DNA of 64,000 nt from Sphingomonadales bacterium 12-68-11 (GTDB lineage: Bacteria > Pseudomonadota > Alphaproteobacteria > Sphingomonadales > Sphingomonadaceae): NCBI GenBank assembly GCA_002279825.1, contig NCCV01000007.1:1-64000 (forward strand). The letters run 5' to 3'. Positions within the stretch are counted from its first letter, which is position 1, and each line of letters begins with the position of its first letter. The notes beneath the pieces are model-generated. The model saw nothing but the letters and a program-made list of their open reading frames with translations. It had not been told where the DNA came from and did not search any database. The position numbers were made by a program, and so were the translations under genes. Shown here in pieces: positions 28,217-37,701 of this stretch.

Positions 28217-29220
28217 ACGACACGCTGCCCACCGGGCTCGACGATTTTCTTGCGGAGGCCGGATGGGGCGGGGCCGAAGTCGAGCCGCTACCGGGCGACG
28301 CCAGCTTCCGCCGCTACTTCCGGGTCCGCGCCAAAGAACGAGATGGGGCGGAGGCGAGCGCGATGCTGATGGATGCGCCGCCGCCGCATGAAGACCCGCG
28401 CCCGTTCCTGCATGTCGGCAAGTGGCTCGCCGAGCATGGTCTGCGCGCGCCCAGGATTTACGCCGAGCGGGCCGAACAGGGCCTGGTGCTGATCGAGGAT
28501 TTCGGCGCCGACCGGATGCGCGACTGGCTCGACGCCAATCCTCTGGATGAGGACGCGGTCTATGCCCGCGCGATCGACGCGCTGGTCGAACTTCACGCCC
28601 GCCCGCCGGGGCCGTTCGCGGCGTACGACATGGCCACCTACCAGCGCGAGGCGGCGCTGTTCAGCGAGTGGTTCTGCCCGCTGCAGGGGATCGCCGTCGA
28701 CGCCGAGGGCCTGCGCGCGGCGTGGGACGCGGTGCTCACGCCGTTGCTGCCGCGCCAGGATCCGGGCGTCACCGTGCTGCGCGACTATCACGCCGAAAAC
28801 ATCATGCTGCTGCGCCCTGAGGAACCGGGCGGCGGCGAGCAGGGACTGATCGACTTCCAGGACGCGCTGGTCGGCCACCGGGCTTACGATCTCGTCTCGC
28901 TGCTGCAGGACGCCCGGCGCGACGTTTCACCGGTGCTGGAGCGGCGGATGCTTGATCGCTACTGCGCGCAGGTCGATGCCGGCGAAGACTTCGAGGCTGA
29001 CTACGCCCGGCTCGGCGCGCAGCGGAACGCCAAGATCGTTGGCATCTTCGCGCGGTTGTGGGTGCGCGATCACAAATCGCGCTACCTGGCGATGATCCCG
29101 CGGGTGTGGGACTATCTCGAGCGCGACCTGACCCATCCCGCGCTGGCCCCGGTCGCGGACTGGTTCGCCGGCAATATTCCGCAGGAAGTGCGCGACACCG
29201 GGGGCGGGGAGCTGCAGTGA
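28213..29220 (+). CDS. amgK: N-acetylmuramate/N-acetylglucosamine anomeric kinase
   Basis: A 335-residue aminoglycoside-phosphotransferase-fold kinase. Catalytic DYHAENIML and metal-binding LIDFQDALVGHRAYDL segments are visible. Its direct partner murU identifies it as AmgK, which makes MurNAc-1-phosphate (and GlcNAc-1-phosphate) in the cell-wall recycling bypass that avoids de novo UDP-MurNAc synthesis. In bacteria with this route, fosfomycin tolerance has been linked to it. The start ATG 28213 overlaps the tsaE stop. An upstream TTG at 28195 would add six residues and overlap tsaE further, so it is less likely. Confidence 0.92.
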   Translation: MNDTLPTGLDDFLAEAGWGGAEVEPLPGDASFRRYFRVRAKERDGAEASAMLMDAPPPHEDPRPFLHVGKWLAEHGLRAPRIYAERAEQGLVLIEDFGADRMRDWLDANPLDEDAVYARAIDALVELHARPPGPFAAYDMATYQREAALFSEWFCPLQGIAVDAEGLRAAWDAVLTPLLPRQDPGVTVLRDYHAENIMLLRPEEPGGGEQGLIDFQDALVGHRAYDLVSLLQDARRDVSPVLERRMLDRYCAQVDAGEDFEADYARLGAQRNAKIVGIFARLWVRDHKSRYLAMIPRVWDYLERDLTHPALAPVADWFAGNIPQEVRDTGGGELQ

Positions 29221-29945
29221 TGGCCACCAAACGGGGGCTCGCCTCGGACACCGCGATGGTGCTCGCTGCCGGGCTCGGCAAGCGCATGCGGCCGCTGACC
29301 GCCAGCCAGCCCAAGCCGATGATCCGCGTCGCGGGCAAGCCGCTGATCGATCACGCGCTCGACCGGCTCGCCGAGGCCGGAGTGGCAAAGGCGGTCGTCA
29401 ACGTGCATTATCTGGCCGATGCGGTCGAAGCGCACCTGAAGGCGCGCAAGTCGCCTGCGGTGACCGTGTCCGACGAGCGTGAGCTGCTGCTCGAGACCGG
29501 CGGCGGGCTGCTCAAGGCGGCCGATCTGCTGCCCGATCCGTTCTTCAGCGTGAACAGCGACAACGTCTGGCTCGACGGGCCGACCGATGTGTTCCACGAC
29601 CTTTCGGCGGCGTGGAATGCGGACCGGATGGACGCGCTGCTGCTGCTCGTTCCTCACACCGGCGCGCGCAACTTTCGCGGCAAGGGCGATTTCCACATGA
29701 ACGGGCGCGGGCGGCTGACGCGCCGCCGTTCGGGCCGTATCGCGCCGTTCGTGTTCGCGGGAATCCAGCTCGCGTCCAAGCGTTTGCTGCGCGACGCGCC
29801 CGAAGGGCCGTTCTCGACCAACTTGCTGTGGGACCGGGCAATCGAAGAGGATCGGCTCTACGGGCTCGCTTTTACCGGCGAGTGGTTCGAAGTCGGCACC
29901 CCGCAGGCGATCGCCCCGACCGAGGCCGCGCTGGCCGGTGGCTGA
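29220..29945 (+). CDS. murU: N-acetylmuramate alpha-1-phosphate uridylyltransferase
   Basis: A 241-residue nucleotidyltransferase that converts MurNAc-1-phosphate plus UTP to UDP-MurNAc, the step after AmgK. The N-terminal AMVLAAGLGKRMRPLT and KPMIRVAGKPLIDHAL motifs are the classic sugar-nucleotide signature, and SVNSDNVWLDG resembles the metal-binding region. The ATG shares one base with the amgK stop. A palindromic repeat starts 12 bp after the stop, so the following addB is separated from the coupled block by about 110 bp. Confidence 0.92.
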   Translation: MATKRGLASDTAMVLAAGLGKRMRPLTASQPKPMIRVAGKPLIDHALDRLAEAGVAKAVVNVHYLADAVEAHLKARKSPAVTVSDERELLLETGGGLLKAADLLPDPFFSVNSDNVWLDGPTDVFHDLSAAWNADRMDALLLLVPHTGARNFRGKGDFHMNGRGRLTRRRSGRIAPFVFAGIQLASKRLLRDAPEGPFSTNLLWDRAIEEDRLYGLAFTGEWFEVGTPQAIAPTEAALAGG

Positions 29946-29956
29946 CGTTCCACAGC

Positions 29957-30044
29957 TTCGTCATTGCGAGACGCGAAGCGCCGAAGCAATCCAGAGCGGT
30001 TTCGCGTAACGCCCTGGATTGCTTCGCTCCGCTCGCAAGGACGA
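29957..30044. repeat. imperfect palindromic repeat element (MITE-like)
   Basis: The arm TTCGTCATTGCGAG at 29957 and its complement (CTCGCAAGGACGA ending 30044) bracket inner arms GAAGCAATCCAG and CTGGATTGCTTC. The result is an 88-bp stem-loop with a few mismatches and a central AGCGGTTTCGCGTAACGCC-like loop. Elements built on CGTCATTGCGAG/GAAGCAATCCAG are common small palindromic repeats in many bacteria. It fills the murU-addB spacer and ends 13 bp before the addB GTG. Confidence 0.85.
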
Positions 30045-30057
30045 GGAAGGGGAAAAG

Positions 30058-32997
30058 GTGGCTGACCCAGCCGGTCCCAAAGTCTATTCGATCGCCGCGC
30101 ACCGCGGCTTCGCCGATGCGCTGGTGGCGGGACTGGTCCCCCGCTACGCCGAGCCCGAGTATGGCCTCGCCCGGCTGACCCTGCTGCTGCCGAGCGGGCG
30201 CGCGGCGCGGACGGTGTCCGAGGCGCTCATCCGTCATTCGGGATCGGGCCTGCTGATGCCGCGCATGGCGGTGGTCGGCGATCTCGATCTAGACGAGACG
30301 CTCGGCCCGCTGCTCGATCCGCTCGGGGCTGGTGAGGCGATCCCACCCGCGGCCGAACCGACTTACCGCTGGCTGCGGCTGGCTGAACTGATCCGCGACA
30401 CCTGGCGCGAGGGATCTCCGCCCAAGGGCAGCGCCCTGCTGCGTCTCGCCCACGAGACGGGCCGAGCCATGGACCGGCTGCTGGTCGAGAATGTGAGCCC
30501 GGAGGATCTTCTCGGCGAGGCGGTGCTGGCGCTGGTCGGTGACCTGCAGCAGCACTGGACCGACAACTTGCGCCTGTTTGCGGCGGTTCAGCGCTTGTGG
30601 CTCGACGAGCTTGGGGCTGCCGGTGCGGTCGATCCCGCCGAACGCCGCAACCGCCTGTTTCGCCACGCCGTGAAGCGCTGGCGAGAGGCTCCGCCGGCTA
30701 CCCCGATCGTCGCCGCCGGGGTCACTGCAGCCGCGCCCGAGCTTGCCGGATTGCTGCGCGTTATGAGCGATTTACCGCAAGGTGCGGTGATCCTTCCCGA
30801 TCTCGACCTGGCGATGAGCGAAGCGGTATGGGACGAACTGGGCAGCGCCGAGACGCCGTTCGCGCGCGGCGACGCGGTGACGCATCCGCAATATCACCTC
30901 AAGCTGCTGCTTAACCGGATGGGCGTGGCGCGCGGCGAAGTGCAACCGTGGCACCGCGCGGGGATCGGCAAGGGCCCGCCGGAGCGGAGCCACGCGATCT
31001 CCAGCCTGTTCCTCCCACCCGAAGCGAGCAAGGCCTGGGCCGAACTCCCGGCGGACAAGCGTCGCCTGGCCGGGGTGCGGCTAATGGAGACCGGCGACCC
31101 CGAGGAGGAAGCGCAGGCAATCGCGCTGCTGGTCCGCCAGGCGCTGGAACATCCCGAGAAGCGGATCGCCGTGGTGACGCCCGATCGCGGGCTGGCCGGA
31201 CGGGTGGTGCAGCATTTGCGGCGCTGGAACATCGCGGCCGACGATTCCGCAGGGCGTCCGCTGCCGCAGACCGCGGCCGGGAGCCTGCTGCTGCTGCTCG
31301 CCGAAGTCGCTGCCGAACAGGCCTCGCCGGTGCCGCTGATGGCCCTGCTGACGCATCCGCTGGTGCGGGCGGACGAAGCGCGCGCGGCTTGGCTCGACCA
31401 GGCACGCGCGCTCGAACTCGAGCTGCGCGGCCCCCGCCTCGAACCCGGTCTCGCCGCGCTGCGCGGACCGGCGGCGGTGGCGGGCGTGGAGGCGTGGTGG
31501 AATGAGGTGGAAGCCCTGCTCGGTCCCCTGCTGACCGATGCCGCGCAATCGCTCGGCGAGCGGCTCGACCGGCTGGTGGCCGCGGCCGAAGCGCTGTGCG
31601 GCGAAGCGCTGTGGAGCCGGCCTGACGGGCGCGCGCTGGCCGCGTTCGTCGAGGACCTGCGGCTTCATGCGCGCGCTACCGGGCTGGCTCTCGAGGCCGG
31701 CGACCTGCCGGCCGCGCTGCGCGAGGCGATGGACCGTGTGGCGGTGCGCCCGCCTTACGGCGGACATCCGCGCGTCGTGATCTACGGCTTGATCGAGGCG
31801 CGCATGACGCGCGCCGAGCTGGTGATCTGCGCCGGGCTCAACGAAGGCACCTGGCCGGCCACACCCGCCAGCGAGCCGCTGCTCGCCCCGGCGGTGCTGC
31901 GCGCGCTCGGGGTGCCGGGGGCGGACTTTCGCATCGGGCTCGCCGCCCACGATCTCGCCGGGCAGCTCGGCGCGCCCGAAGTCGTGCTCAGCCGCGCCCG
32001 GCGCGATGCCGGCGGGCCGGTGATCGCCAGCCGATTCTGGTTGCGCGTCGAAGCGCTGCTCGGCGAGCTGGCAAGCGATCACCGCGAGACGGCGGCCCCG
32101 GCGCTGGCGGCGGCTCTCAACGCACCGCCACCGGCGGAGCCGCACCCACGCCCGAGGCCGATGCCGTCGCCCGCGCAGCGCCGAGTCGACGTCCGCGTGA
32201 AGGCGATCGACACGTTGATCGGCGATCCGTTTCAGTTCTACGCCCGCCATATCCTGCGGCTTGAAGCACTCGATGGGCTGGATGCTGAGCCGACGCCGGC
32301 TTGGCAGGGCAGCCTGGCACACAGCATCCTCCATAAATGGAACGAGCAGCGCGGCGACATTCGGGCGATTGCGTCGGAAGAGCTGCGCGAGATGAACGCC
32401 CACCCGCTGCTGCGCGCGCTGTGGCAGCCCCGGCTGTTCGATGCCCTCGGATGGATCGCCGAGCGTGTCCGGGCCGCGGAAGCCGAAGGGCGCACGGTGC
32501 TTGCGGTCGAGCGCAAGGCCGAGATGAGCGTGCAAGGCGTCCGCATTTACGGGCGCGCCGACCGCTTCGACCGCTTGCCCGACGGCACGGTCGCGGTCAT
32601 CGATTACAAGACCGGCAAGCCGCCGACGGCGGCAGAAGTCGCCAAAGGCTATCGCCTTCAGCTTGGTGTGCTGGGCTTGATGGTCGAGCAAGGCGGCGTC
32701 GAGGGCGTAATCGGTAAGGTGAGCGGCTTCGAGTACTGGTCTCTCGGCAAGGATGCCAAGCGGCGCGACGAGAACGGTTTCGGCTATGTCGAAACGCCCT
32801 TGCTGGTCGGCGGCAAGCGCAGCGGCATTCCGCCGGAGGATTTTCTGCCGGAGACGCGCCGCTTCCTGCGTGAGGCGGTCGAAGGCTGGATCCTGGGAGA
32901 CCTGCCGTTCACAGCCCGAATGGCGCCCGACTTTCCGAGCTACACCGACTACGACCAGCTCATGCGGCTCGACGAATGGATGGGGCGCGAGGCATGA
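30058..32997 (+). CDS. addB: double-strand break repair protein AddB
   Basis: A 979-residue alphaproteobacterial AddB, partner of AddA in the ATP-dependent exonuclease/helicase that prepares DNA ends for RecA. The N-terminus (KVYSIAAHRGFADALVAGL) and a LLPSGRAARTVSEALI segment match the AddB N-terminal domain; the C-terminal nuclease is marked by ERKAEMSVQGVRIYGRADRF and VIDYKTGK of the PD-(D/E)XK type. The start is GTG 30058 with AAGGGGA upstream; the frame runs 39 bp into the repeat. Its stop overlaps addA as ATGA. Confidence 0.93.
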   Translation: MADPAGPKVYSIAAHRGFADALVAGLVPRYAEPEYGLARLTLLLPSGRAARTVSEALIRHSGSGLLMPRMAVVGDLDLDETLGPLLDPLGAGEAIPPAAEPTYRWLRLAELIRDTWREGSPPKGSALLRLAHETGRAMDRLLVENVSPEDLLGEAVLALVGDLQQHWTDNLRLFAAVQRLWLDELGAAGAVDPAERRNRLFRHAVKRWREAPPATPIVAAGVTAAAPELAGLLRVMSDLPQGAVILPDLDLAMSEAVWDELGSAETPFARGDAVTHPQYHLKLLLNRMGVARGEVQPWHRAGIGKGPPERSHAISSLFLPPEASKAWAELPADKRRLAGVRLMETGDPEEEAQAIALLVRQALEHPEKRIAVVTPDRGLAGRVVQHLRRWNIAADDSAGRPLPQTAAGSLLLLLAEVAAEQASPVPLMALLTHPLVRADEARAAWLDQARALELELRGPRLEPGLAALRGPAAVAGVEAWWNEVEALLGPLLTDAAQSLGERLDRLVAAAEALCGEALWSRPDGRALAAFVEDLRLHARATGLALEAGDLPAALREAMDRVAVRPPYGGHPRVVIYGLIEARMTRAELVICAGLNEGTWPATPASEPLLAPAVLRALGVPGADFRIGLAAHDLAGQLGAPEVVLSRARRDAGGPVIASRFWLRVEALLGELASDHRETAAPALAAALNAPPPAEPHPRPRPMPSPAQRRVDVRVKAIDTLIGDPFQFYARHILRLEALDGLDAEPTPAWQGSLAHSILHKWNEQRGDIRAIASEELREMNAHPLLRALWQPRLFDALGWIAERVRAAEAEGRTVLAVERKAEMSVQGVRIYGRADRFDRLPDGTVAVIDYKTGKPPTAAEVAKGYRLQLGVLGLMVEQGGVEGVIGKVSGFEYWSLGKDAKRRDENGFGYVETPLLVGGKRSGIPPEDFLPETRRFLREAVEGWILGDLPFTARMAPDFPSYTDYDQLMRLDEWMGREA

Positions 32998-35900
32998 GCG
33001 GGCCGCACACCTCGCGGCTCCATCCGCTCCAGGACAACCAGGCGCGCGCGGTCGATCCGGCGGAAAGCGTGTGGCTGTCGGCCTCGGCGGGGACCGGCAA
33101 GACGCAGGTCCTCGCGGCGCGGGTGCTGCGGCTACTGCTTACCCCCGGCGTGCGGCCGGAGAACATCCTGTGCCTGACGTTCACCAAGGCCGGCGCGGCG
33201 GAGATGGCCGAGCGGGTCAACGCGGTATTGGCGAGCTGGGTGCGGATGAAGCCCGAAGCGCTCGGCGCCGACCTGATCTCCATCGGCGAGCGGCCGACGC
33301 CCGACTTGCAGGCCCGCGCCCGCACGCTGTTCGCGAGCGTGCTCGACTGCGCGGGCGGCGGGCTGCGGATCGACACCATCCACGCCTTCTCGCAGTGGCT
33401 GCTGGCGGCCTTCCCGGAAGAGGCCGGCCTGCTGCCCGGCTCCCGCCCGATGGAGGACCGCGACCGCGAGTTGCTCGCCCACCGCGTGCTGGCGGACCTG
33501 CTGGTCGAGTGGGACGAGCACGGAGAAAAGGCGCAGATCGAGGCCCTCGAAATGCTGTCGCTGCGCATGGGCCCCGATGCGACGCGCGGCTGGTTGATGC
33601 GCTGCGCCGAAGCGCGCGAGGCGTGGTTCGGCCCGGGCGGCTGGCAGGAGCCGCTCGGCGCGCGCGTGCGGCAGTTGATCGGGTTGCCGGCGGACGCGGG
33701 CCCCGCGCTGCTGGCCGGTCTTTGTGCCGATACCGCGTTCGACATCGCCTCGCTGCGCCGCTGCATGGAGATCAACGCGCGCTGGGCCGCGAAGACCGGC
33801 CAGGCCGCTGCGGAGCGGATCGGCGCATGGGTCGCCGGCGACCCAGCCGCGCGCGCCGCTGCGATCGACGATTTGCTCGACGTGTTCTTCACCAAGGCCG
33901 GCGAACTGCGCGCCTCAAGTTCGCAAGACAAGATCGACCCGGCGTACCGCCACTATGTAGAGCGCGTGGCGGTGTGCATCGGCGCGGTTGCCGAACTGAA
34001 GACGCAGCTCAAGCTGGTGGACCTGCTGGTTCCGGCTCTCACCGTCGGACGCCGCTTCGCGCTCGCCTGGGACGACGCCAAGCAGCGCGAGGGCCTTGCC
34101 GATTTCGACGACCTGATCCGCCGGGCCGCCGCGCTGCTTGGCGATTCCGGGATCGGGCAGTGGATCCGCTACAAGCTCGACCGGCAGTTCGACCATATCC
34201 TCGTCGATGAAGCGCAGGACACCAATGCCGCGCAGTGGTCGATCATTCAGGCGCTGACCGGCGATTTCTTCACCGGCGAGGGCCAGCGCACCGATCCGCT
34301 CGGCGCCAAGCTGCGCACGATTTTCGTGGTCGGCGACTACAAGCAGGCGATCTTTCGTTTCCAGGGCACCAGCCCGGAGAACTTCGCCGCGGCCAAGGCG
34401 CGCTACGCCGCGGCGATGTCCGAGGCGGCGCGCAACGCGCGGCAGATGGCCGAGGAGCTGCGCGAGCCCGAGCCGCGCGCGCGCGATCTGCTCGATCTCG
34501 GGCTCGGCCGGTCCTACCGCACGGCTCAATCGGTCCTGACTTTTGTCGACCGGGCGATTGCCGCCATCGGCCATGCTAGCTTCGGGCTGGACCGGGAGCC
34601 GGAGGCGCATCGCGGCGACGAGCGGCCCGGCCTTGTGGTGCTGTGGAAACCGGTCGAGGCCGGGGCCGACGAGAGCGAGGACGGCGACGAGCCGCAGGAC
34701 TGGATCTCGGAACCCGAGCGACGCATGGCCGACAAGATCGCCGAGCAGATCAAAGCGCTGATCGGCACGCATCAGCTCGTGAAGGGCGTTCCGCGCAAGG
34801 CAGGGCCTGGCGACGTCATGGTGCTGGTCCGCAAGCGCCGCGAGCTGGCCGGGCTGATCGTGGCGCGGCTGCACGCGGCGGGCGTTCCTGTCGCGGGGGT
34901 GGATCGGCTGCGGCTCGGCGCGCCGCTGGCGGTCAAGGACCTGATGGCGGCGCTGCGCTTCGCCGCGCAGCCGCTCGACGATCTCAGCCTCGCCAATCTG
35001 CTGGTTTCGCCGCTGATCGGCTGGAGCCAGGCGCAACTGCTCGAGCACGGCTACCGGCCCGACAAGGAGCACCTGTGGAGCCACTTGCGCGCCTCGCGCC
35101 ATCCCGATGTCGCCGCGCTGCGCGATCGGCTCGATCCGCTGCTGGCGCGGGCCGACTTCGAGCCGCCGCAGGCGCTGCTGCACTGGCTGCTGGTCGGCCC
35201 GTGGGACGGCTGGCGCAAGCTGCTCGCGCGGCTCGGGCGCGAGGCGGGCGATCCGATCGACGAACTGCTCAACGCCGCGCTGGCATTCGCCGCCAGCCAT
35301 ACGCCCAGCCTGCAAGGCTTCCTGCACTGGTTCGATGCGGGTGAGGGTGAACTGAAGCGCGAGGCCGGGGCGGGCCGGGGGCTCGTCCGGGTCATGACCG
35401 TCCACGGTTCGAAAGGCCTGCAGGCGCCGATCGTGATCCTCGCGGATGCGGCCGGCAACCCCGATCGATCGCCGACGCGCGGGCTGTCGCTGGAGGAACC
35501 GGTGCCGGGCGGCGGCGGGCGCCCGATCCCGCTGCCGGGACTGGGCAAAGGCGAGCGGGTCGGGCGCATCGCCGAGGCCGAGGCCGAAGCGGCCAAAGCC
35601 GAGCGGGAGGAACACTGGCGGCTGCTCTACGTGGCCATGACGAGGGCCGAAGAGGCGTTGTTCGTCGGCGGGGCGCTCGGCAAGCAGGACAAAGACGGCC
35701 CGGCCGCAGATAGCTGGTATGCCCGGCTGGCGCCGCTGTTTCCCGGGCAGCCGCTCGACGACGATATCTGGGGCCAGCGCTTCGAATGGGGCCAACGCGC
35801 CGTGCCCGTCCCCGACCGCAGCGAGCGCGGGACGGCGCCGCCCATCGCGCTGCCCGATTGGGTGCTTCGCCCGATCGGCCCGGAACCGCGCCCGCCGCGC

Positions 35901-36497
35901 CCGCTGGCGCCGTCTTCTGCCGGCGAGGACCTCGGCGCCGATCCGCCGCTACCGCCGGACCTGCTGGCCGTGGCGGCGCGGCGCGGGGTGCTGCTTCACC
36001 GCCTGCTCGAACGCCTGCCCGACACCGCAACCGCGCTTCGCGAGGCCGGCGGCCGCACCTGGCTCGCGCGCAATGCGGCGGAACTGACGGCGGAGGACCG
36101 CGAGGACATGCTGGCGCGCGCGCTCGCGGTCATCGCCGATCCGCGCTGGGCGGCGCTGTTTTCCCCCGCGGCGCTGGCGGAAGTGCCGATCGCGGCGCTG
36201 GTCGGCGACCAGGTCGTGGCCGGCACGATCGACCGCCTGCTGATCGAGCCGGACCGCGTGCTGGTGGCGGACTTCAAGACCGCGCGGCGCCCGCCGGCCT
36301 CGCTCGAGCAGGTCCCGCTCTCGACCATCCGCCAGATGGCCGCCTATGTCGCGGCGCTCTGGCGCATCTATCCGGGCCGCACGATCGAGGCCGCCGTGCT
36401 CTACACCCAAGTGCCCCGGTTGATCGCCTTGCCCGGCGCGCTGCTCGAAGGTCACAAACCGTCCTTCGCCACCCTGCAGGAAAGCTTGGACCGGTGA
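32994..36497 (+). CDS. addA: double-strand break repair helicase AddA
   Basis: A 1167-residue UvrD-type helicase with a C-terminal nuclease. Seen: Walker A SASAGTGKTQVL near residue 30, LTFTKAGAAEMAERV, the DEAQDTN motif II, VVGDYKQAIFRFQG, MTVHGSKGLQAPIVIL, YVAMTRAEEALFVGG, and VLVADFKTARRPP in the PD-(D/E)XK nuclease near the C-terminus. Length matches alphaproteobacterial AddA. The ATG 32994 overlaps the addB stop. The trxA gene follows after 59 bp. Confidence 0.95.
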   Translation: MSGPHTSRLHPLQDNQARAVDPAESVWLSASAGTGKTQVLAARVLRLLLTPGVRPENILCLTFTKAGAAEMAERVNAVLASWVRMKPEALGADLISIGERPTPDLQARARTLFASVLDCAGGGLRIDTIHAFSQWLLAAFPEEAGLLPGSRPMEDRDRELLAHRVLADLLVEWDEHGEKAQIEALEMLSLRMGPDATRGWLMRCAEAREAWFGPGGWQEPLGARVRQLIGLPADAGPALLAGLCADTAFDIASLRRCMEINARWAAKTGQAAAERIGAWVAGDPAARAAAIDDLLDVFFTKAGELRASSSQDKIDPAYRHYVERVAVCIGAVAELKTQLKLVDLLVPALTVGRRFALAWDDAKQREGLADFDDLIRRAAALLGDSGIGQWIRYKLDRQFDHILVDEAQDTNAAQWSIIQALTGDFFTGEGQRTDPLGAKLRTIFVVGDYKQAIFRFQGTSPENFAAAKARYAAAMSEAARNARQMAEELREPEPRARDLLDLGLGRSYRTAQSVLTFVDRAIAAIGHASFGLDREPEAHRGDERPGLVVLWKPVEAGADESEDGDEPQDWISEPERRMADKIAEQIKALIGTHQLVKGVPRKAGPGDVMVLVRKRRELAGLIVARLHAAGVPVAGVDRLRLGAPLAVKDLMAALRFAAQPLDDLSLANLLVSPLIGWSQAQLLEHGYRPDKEHLWSHLRASRHPDVAALRDRLDPLLARADFEPPQALLHWLLVGPWDGWRKLLARLGREAGDPIDELLNAALAFAASHTPSLQGFLHWFDAGEGELKREAGAGRGLVRVMTVHGSKGLQAPIVILADAAGNPDRSPTRGLSLEEPVPGGGGRPIPLPGLGKGERVGRIAEAEAEAAKAEREEHWRLLYVAMTRAEEALFVGGALGKQDKDGPAADSWYARLAPLFPGQPLDDDIWGQRFEWGQRAVPVPDRSERGTAPPIALPDWVLRPIGPEPRPPRPLAPSSAGEDLGADPPLPPDLLAVAARRGVLLHRLLERLPDTATALREAGGRTWLARNAAELTAEDREDMLARALAVIADPRWAALFSPAALAEVPIAALVGDQVVAGTIDRLLIEPDRVLVADFKTARRPPASLEQVPLSTIRQMAAYVAALWRIYPGRTIEAAVLYTQVPRLIALPGALLEGHKPSFATLQESLDR

Positions 36498-36556
36498 GGC
36501 GTTGCCCTACGCCTGCCGTTGCCTAAATTGCCCGCACCACGAATAGGAGTTCTCCG

Positions 36557-36901
36557 ATGGCCACCAAGACTGTCACCGACGCCAGCTTCCAGGCCGACGT
36601 GCTCGATTCCGCGACACCGGTGCTGGTCGATTTCTGGGCCGACTGGTGCGGGCCGTGCAAGATGATCGCCCCGGCGCTCGAGGAAATCAGCGAGGAGCTG
36701 AGCGGGCAGGTCAACATCGTCAAGATGGACATCATGGAGAACCCCGAGATCCCCGGCCAGATCGGCGTGCAGTCGATCCCGCTGATGGTGCTGTTCAAGG
36801 ACGGCCGCCCGGTTGCACAGAAGCTCGGCGCCGCGCCGAAGAGCCAGCTCAAGGGCTGGCTCGAAGGCGAGCTCGGTTCGGCGCAGCAGGCGCAGGCCTA
36901 A
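36557..36901 (+). CDS. trxA: thioredoxin
   Basis: A 114-residue thioredoxin with the redox motif WADWCGPCK (Cys at about 32 and 35), the cis-Pro region QSIPLMVLFK, and the usual start with a helix-strand leading to PVLVDFWADW. It reduces disulfides with thioredoxin reductase. The ATG has AGGAG at 36545-36549. Its TAA and the convergent phosphatase TAG overlap as CTAA (36898-36901), one of four such 4-bp overlaps here. Confidence 0.97.
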   Translation: MATKTVTDASFQADVLDSATPVLVDFWADWCGPCKMIAPALEEISEELSGQVNIVKMDIMENPEIPGQIGVQSIPLMVLFKDGRPVAQKLGAAPKSQLKGWLEGELGSAQQAQA

Positions 36902-37701
36902 GCCAGCCAGGCGAGCCTCCCAGCCATCGGCTCGAACAACGCGGGGGTCGCGGCGGCGAGCAGGCCCTGCCGCTCGCCGCCATCGACGCGGTAAGCTGAA
37001 CCGTCGGGCCGCGCGGCCGTGCCGCCGGCTTCCTCGAGCCACAGCGCGCCCGCCGCGTGGTCCCAGGGATGTGTGCGCTCGAACAGGGCAAGGTCGTTCA
37101 CGCCCAGCGCGACGCGCGGATATTGCTCGGCCGCGCAAAGCGGGATGTCGGCGAGGCGGTAGTGCGGGGCGATGTGCGCCTTGACCGCCTCGCGCTTGGC
37201 CGGGTCCATGAACAGCAGCGAGATAGCCGCGACCGGCGGGTTCTCACCGGTCGCTCGGGCGACGATCTTCTCGCCGTTGACGAACGCACCCTTGCCGCGC
37301 TGCGCCACGCAGAAGCGGTCGCTCAGCACATCGTAGATCCAGCCGGTATGGGCGATCCCGCCCGAAGCCATCGCGATGAGGATTCCGAACGGCGGTTGCC
37401 CGCGCGCGAAGTTGCGAGTGCCGTCGAGCGGATCCACGATCCAGCAATCGCCGGACAGCCGCTCCAGCACCGCCGGATCGGCAAAGGCGGCCTCCTCGCC
37501 GACCACCGGCACGTCGGCGATCTGGCGGAGGCGCTCGCCCAGCATGGCCTCGGATTCGCGATCGGCGACGGTTACGACATCGTCGGCCGCCTTGGAGATG
37601 ACTTCATGCGCGGCGAGCGCACGGTAACGGGGCAGGATGATCTGTACTGAGACCTCGCGCAGCAGCGCGTGCATGGTCTCGTGGAGAACCGTCGGGGTCA
37701 C
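36898..37701 (-). CDS. inositol monophosphatase family protein (possible histidinol-phosphatase)
   Basis: A 267-residue member of the IMPase superfamily with KAADDVVTVADRESEAML, EEAAF (metal-binding Glu), WIVDPLDGTRNFARG, and HPWDHAAGALWLEEAGG, all matching the two-metal active site. In alphaproteobacteria such enzymes may be inositol phosphatases, suppressor-of-HisB-type histidinol-phosphatases or 3'-phosphoadenosine phosphatases; sequence alone does not decide. The start is GTG 37701, overlapping the argJ stop as GTGA, rather than the internal ATG 27 bp downstream. Confidence 0.88.
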   Translation of the reverse strand: MTPTVLHETMHALLREVSVQIILPRYRALAAHEVISKAADDVVTVADRESEAMLGERLRQIADVPVVGEEAAFADPAVLERLSGDCWIVDPLDGTRNFARGQPPFGILIAMASGGIAHTGWIYDVLSDRFCVAQRGKGAFVNGEKIVARATGENPPVAAISLLFMDPAKREAVKAHIAPHYRLADIPLCAAEQYPRVALGVNDLALFERTHPWDHAAGALWLEEAGGTAARPDGSAYRVDGGERQGLLAAATPALFEPMAGRLAWLA

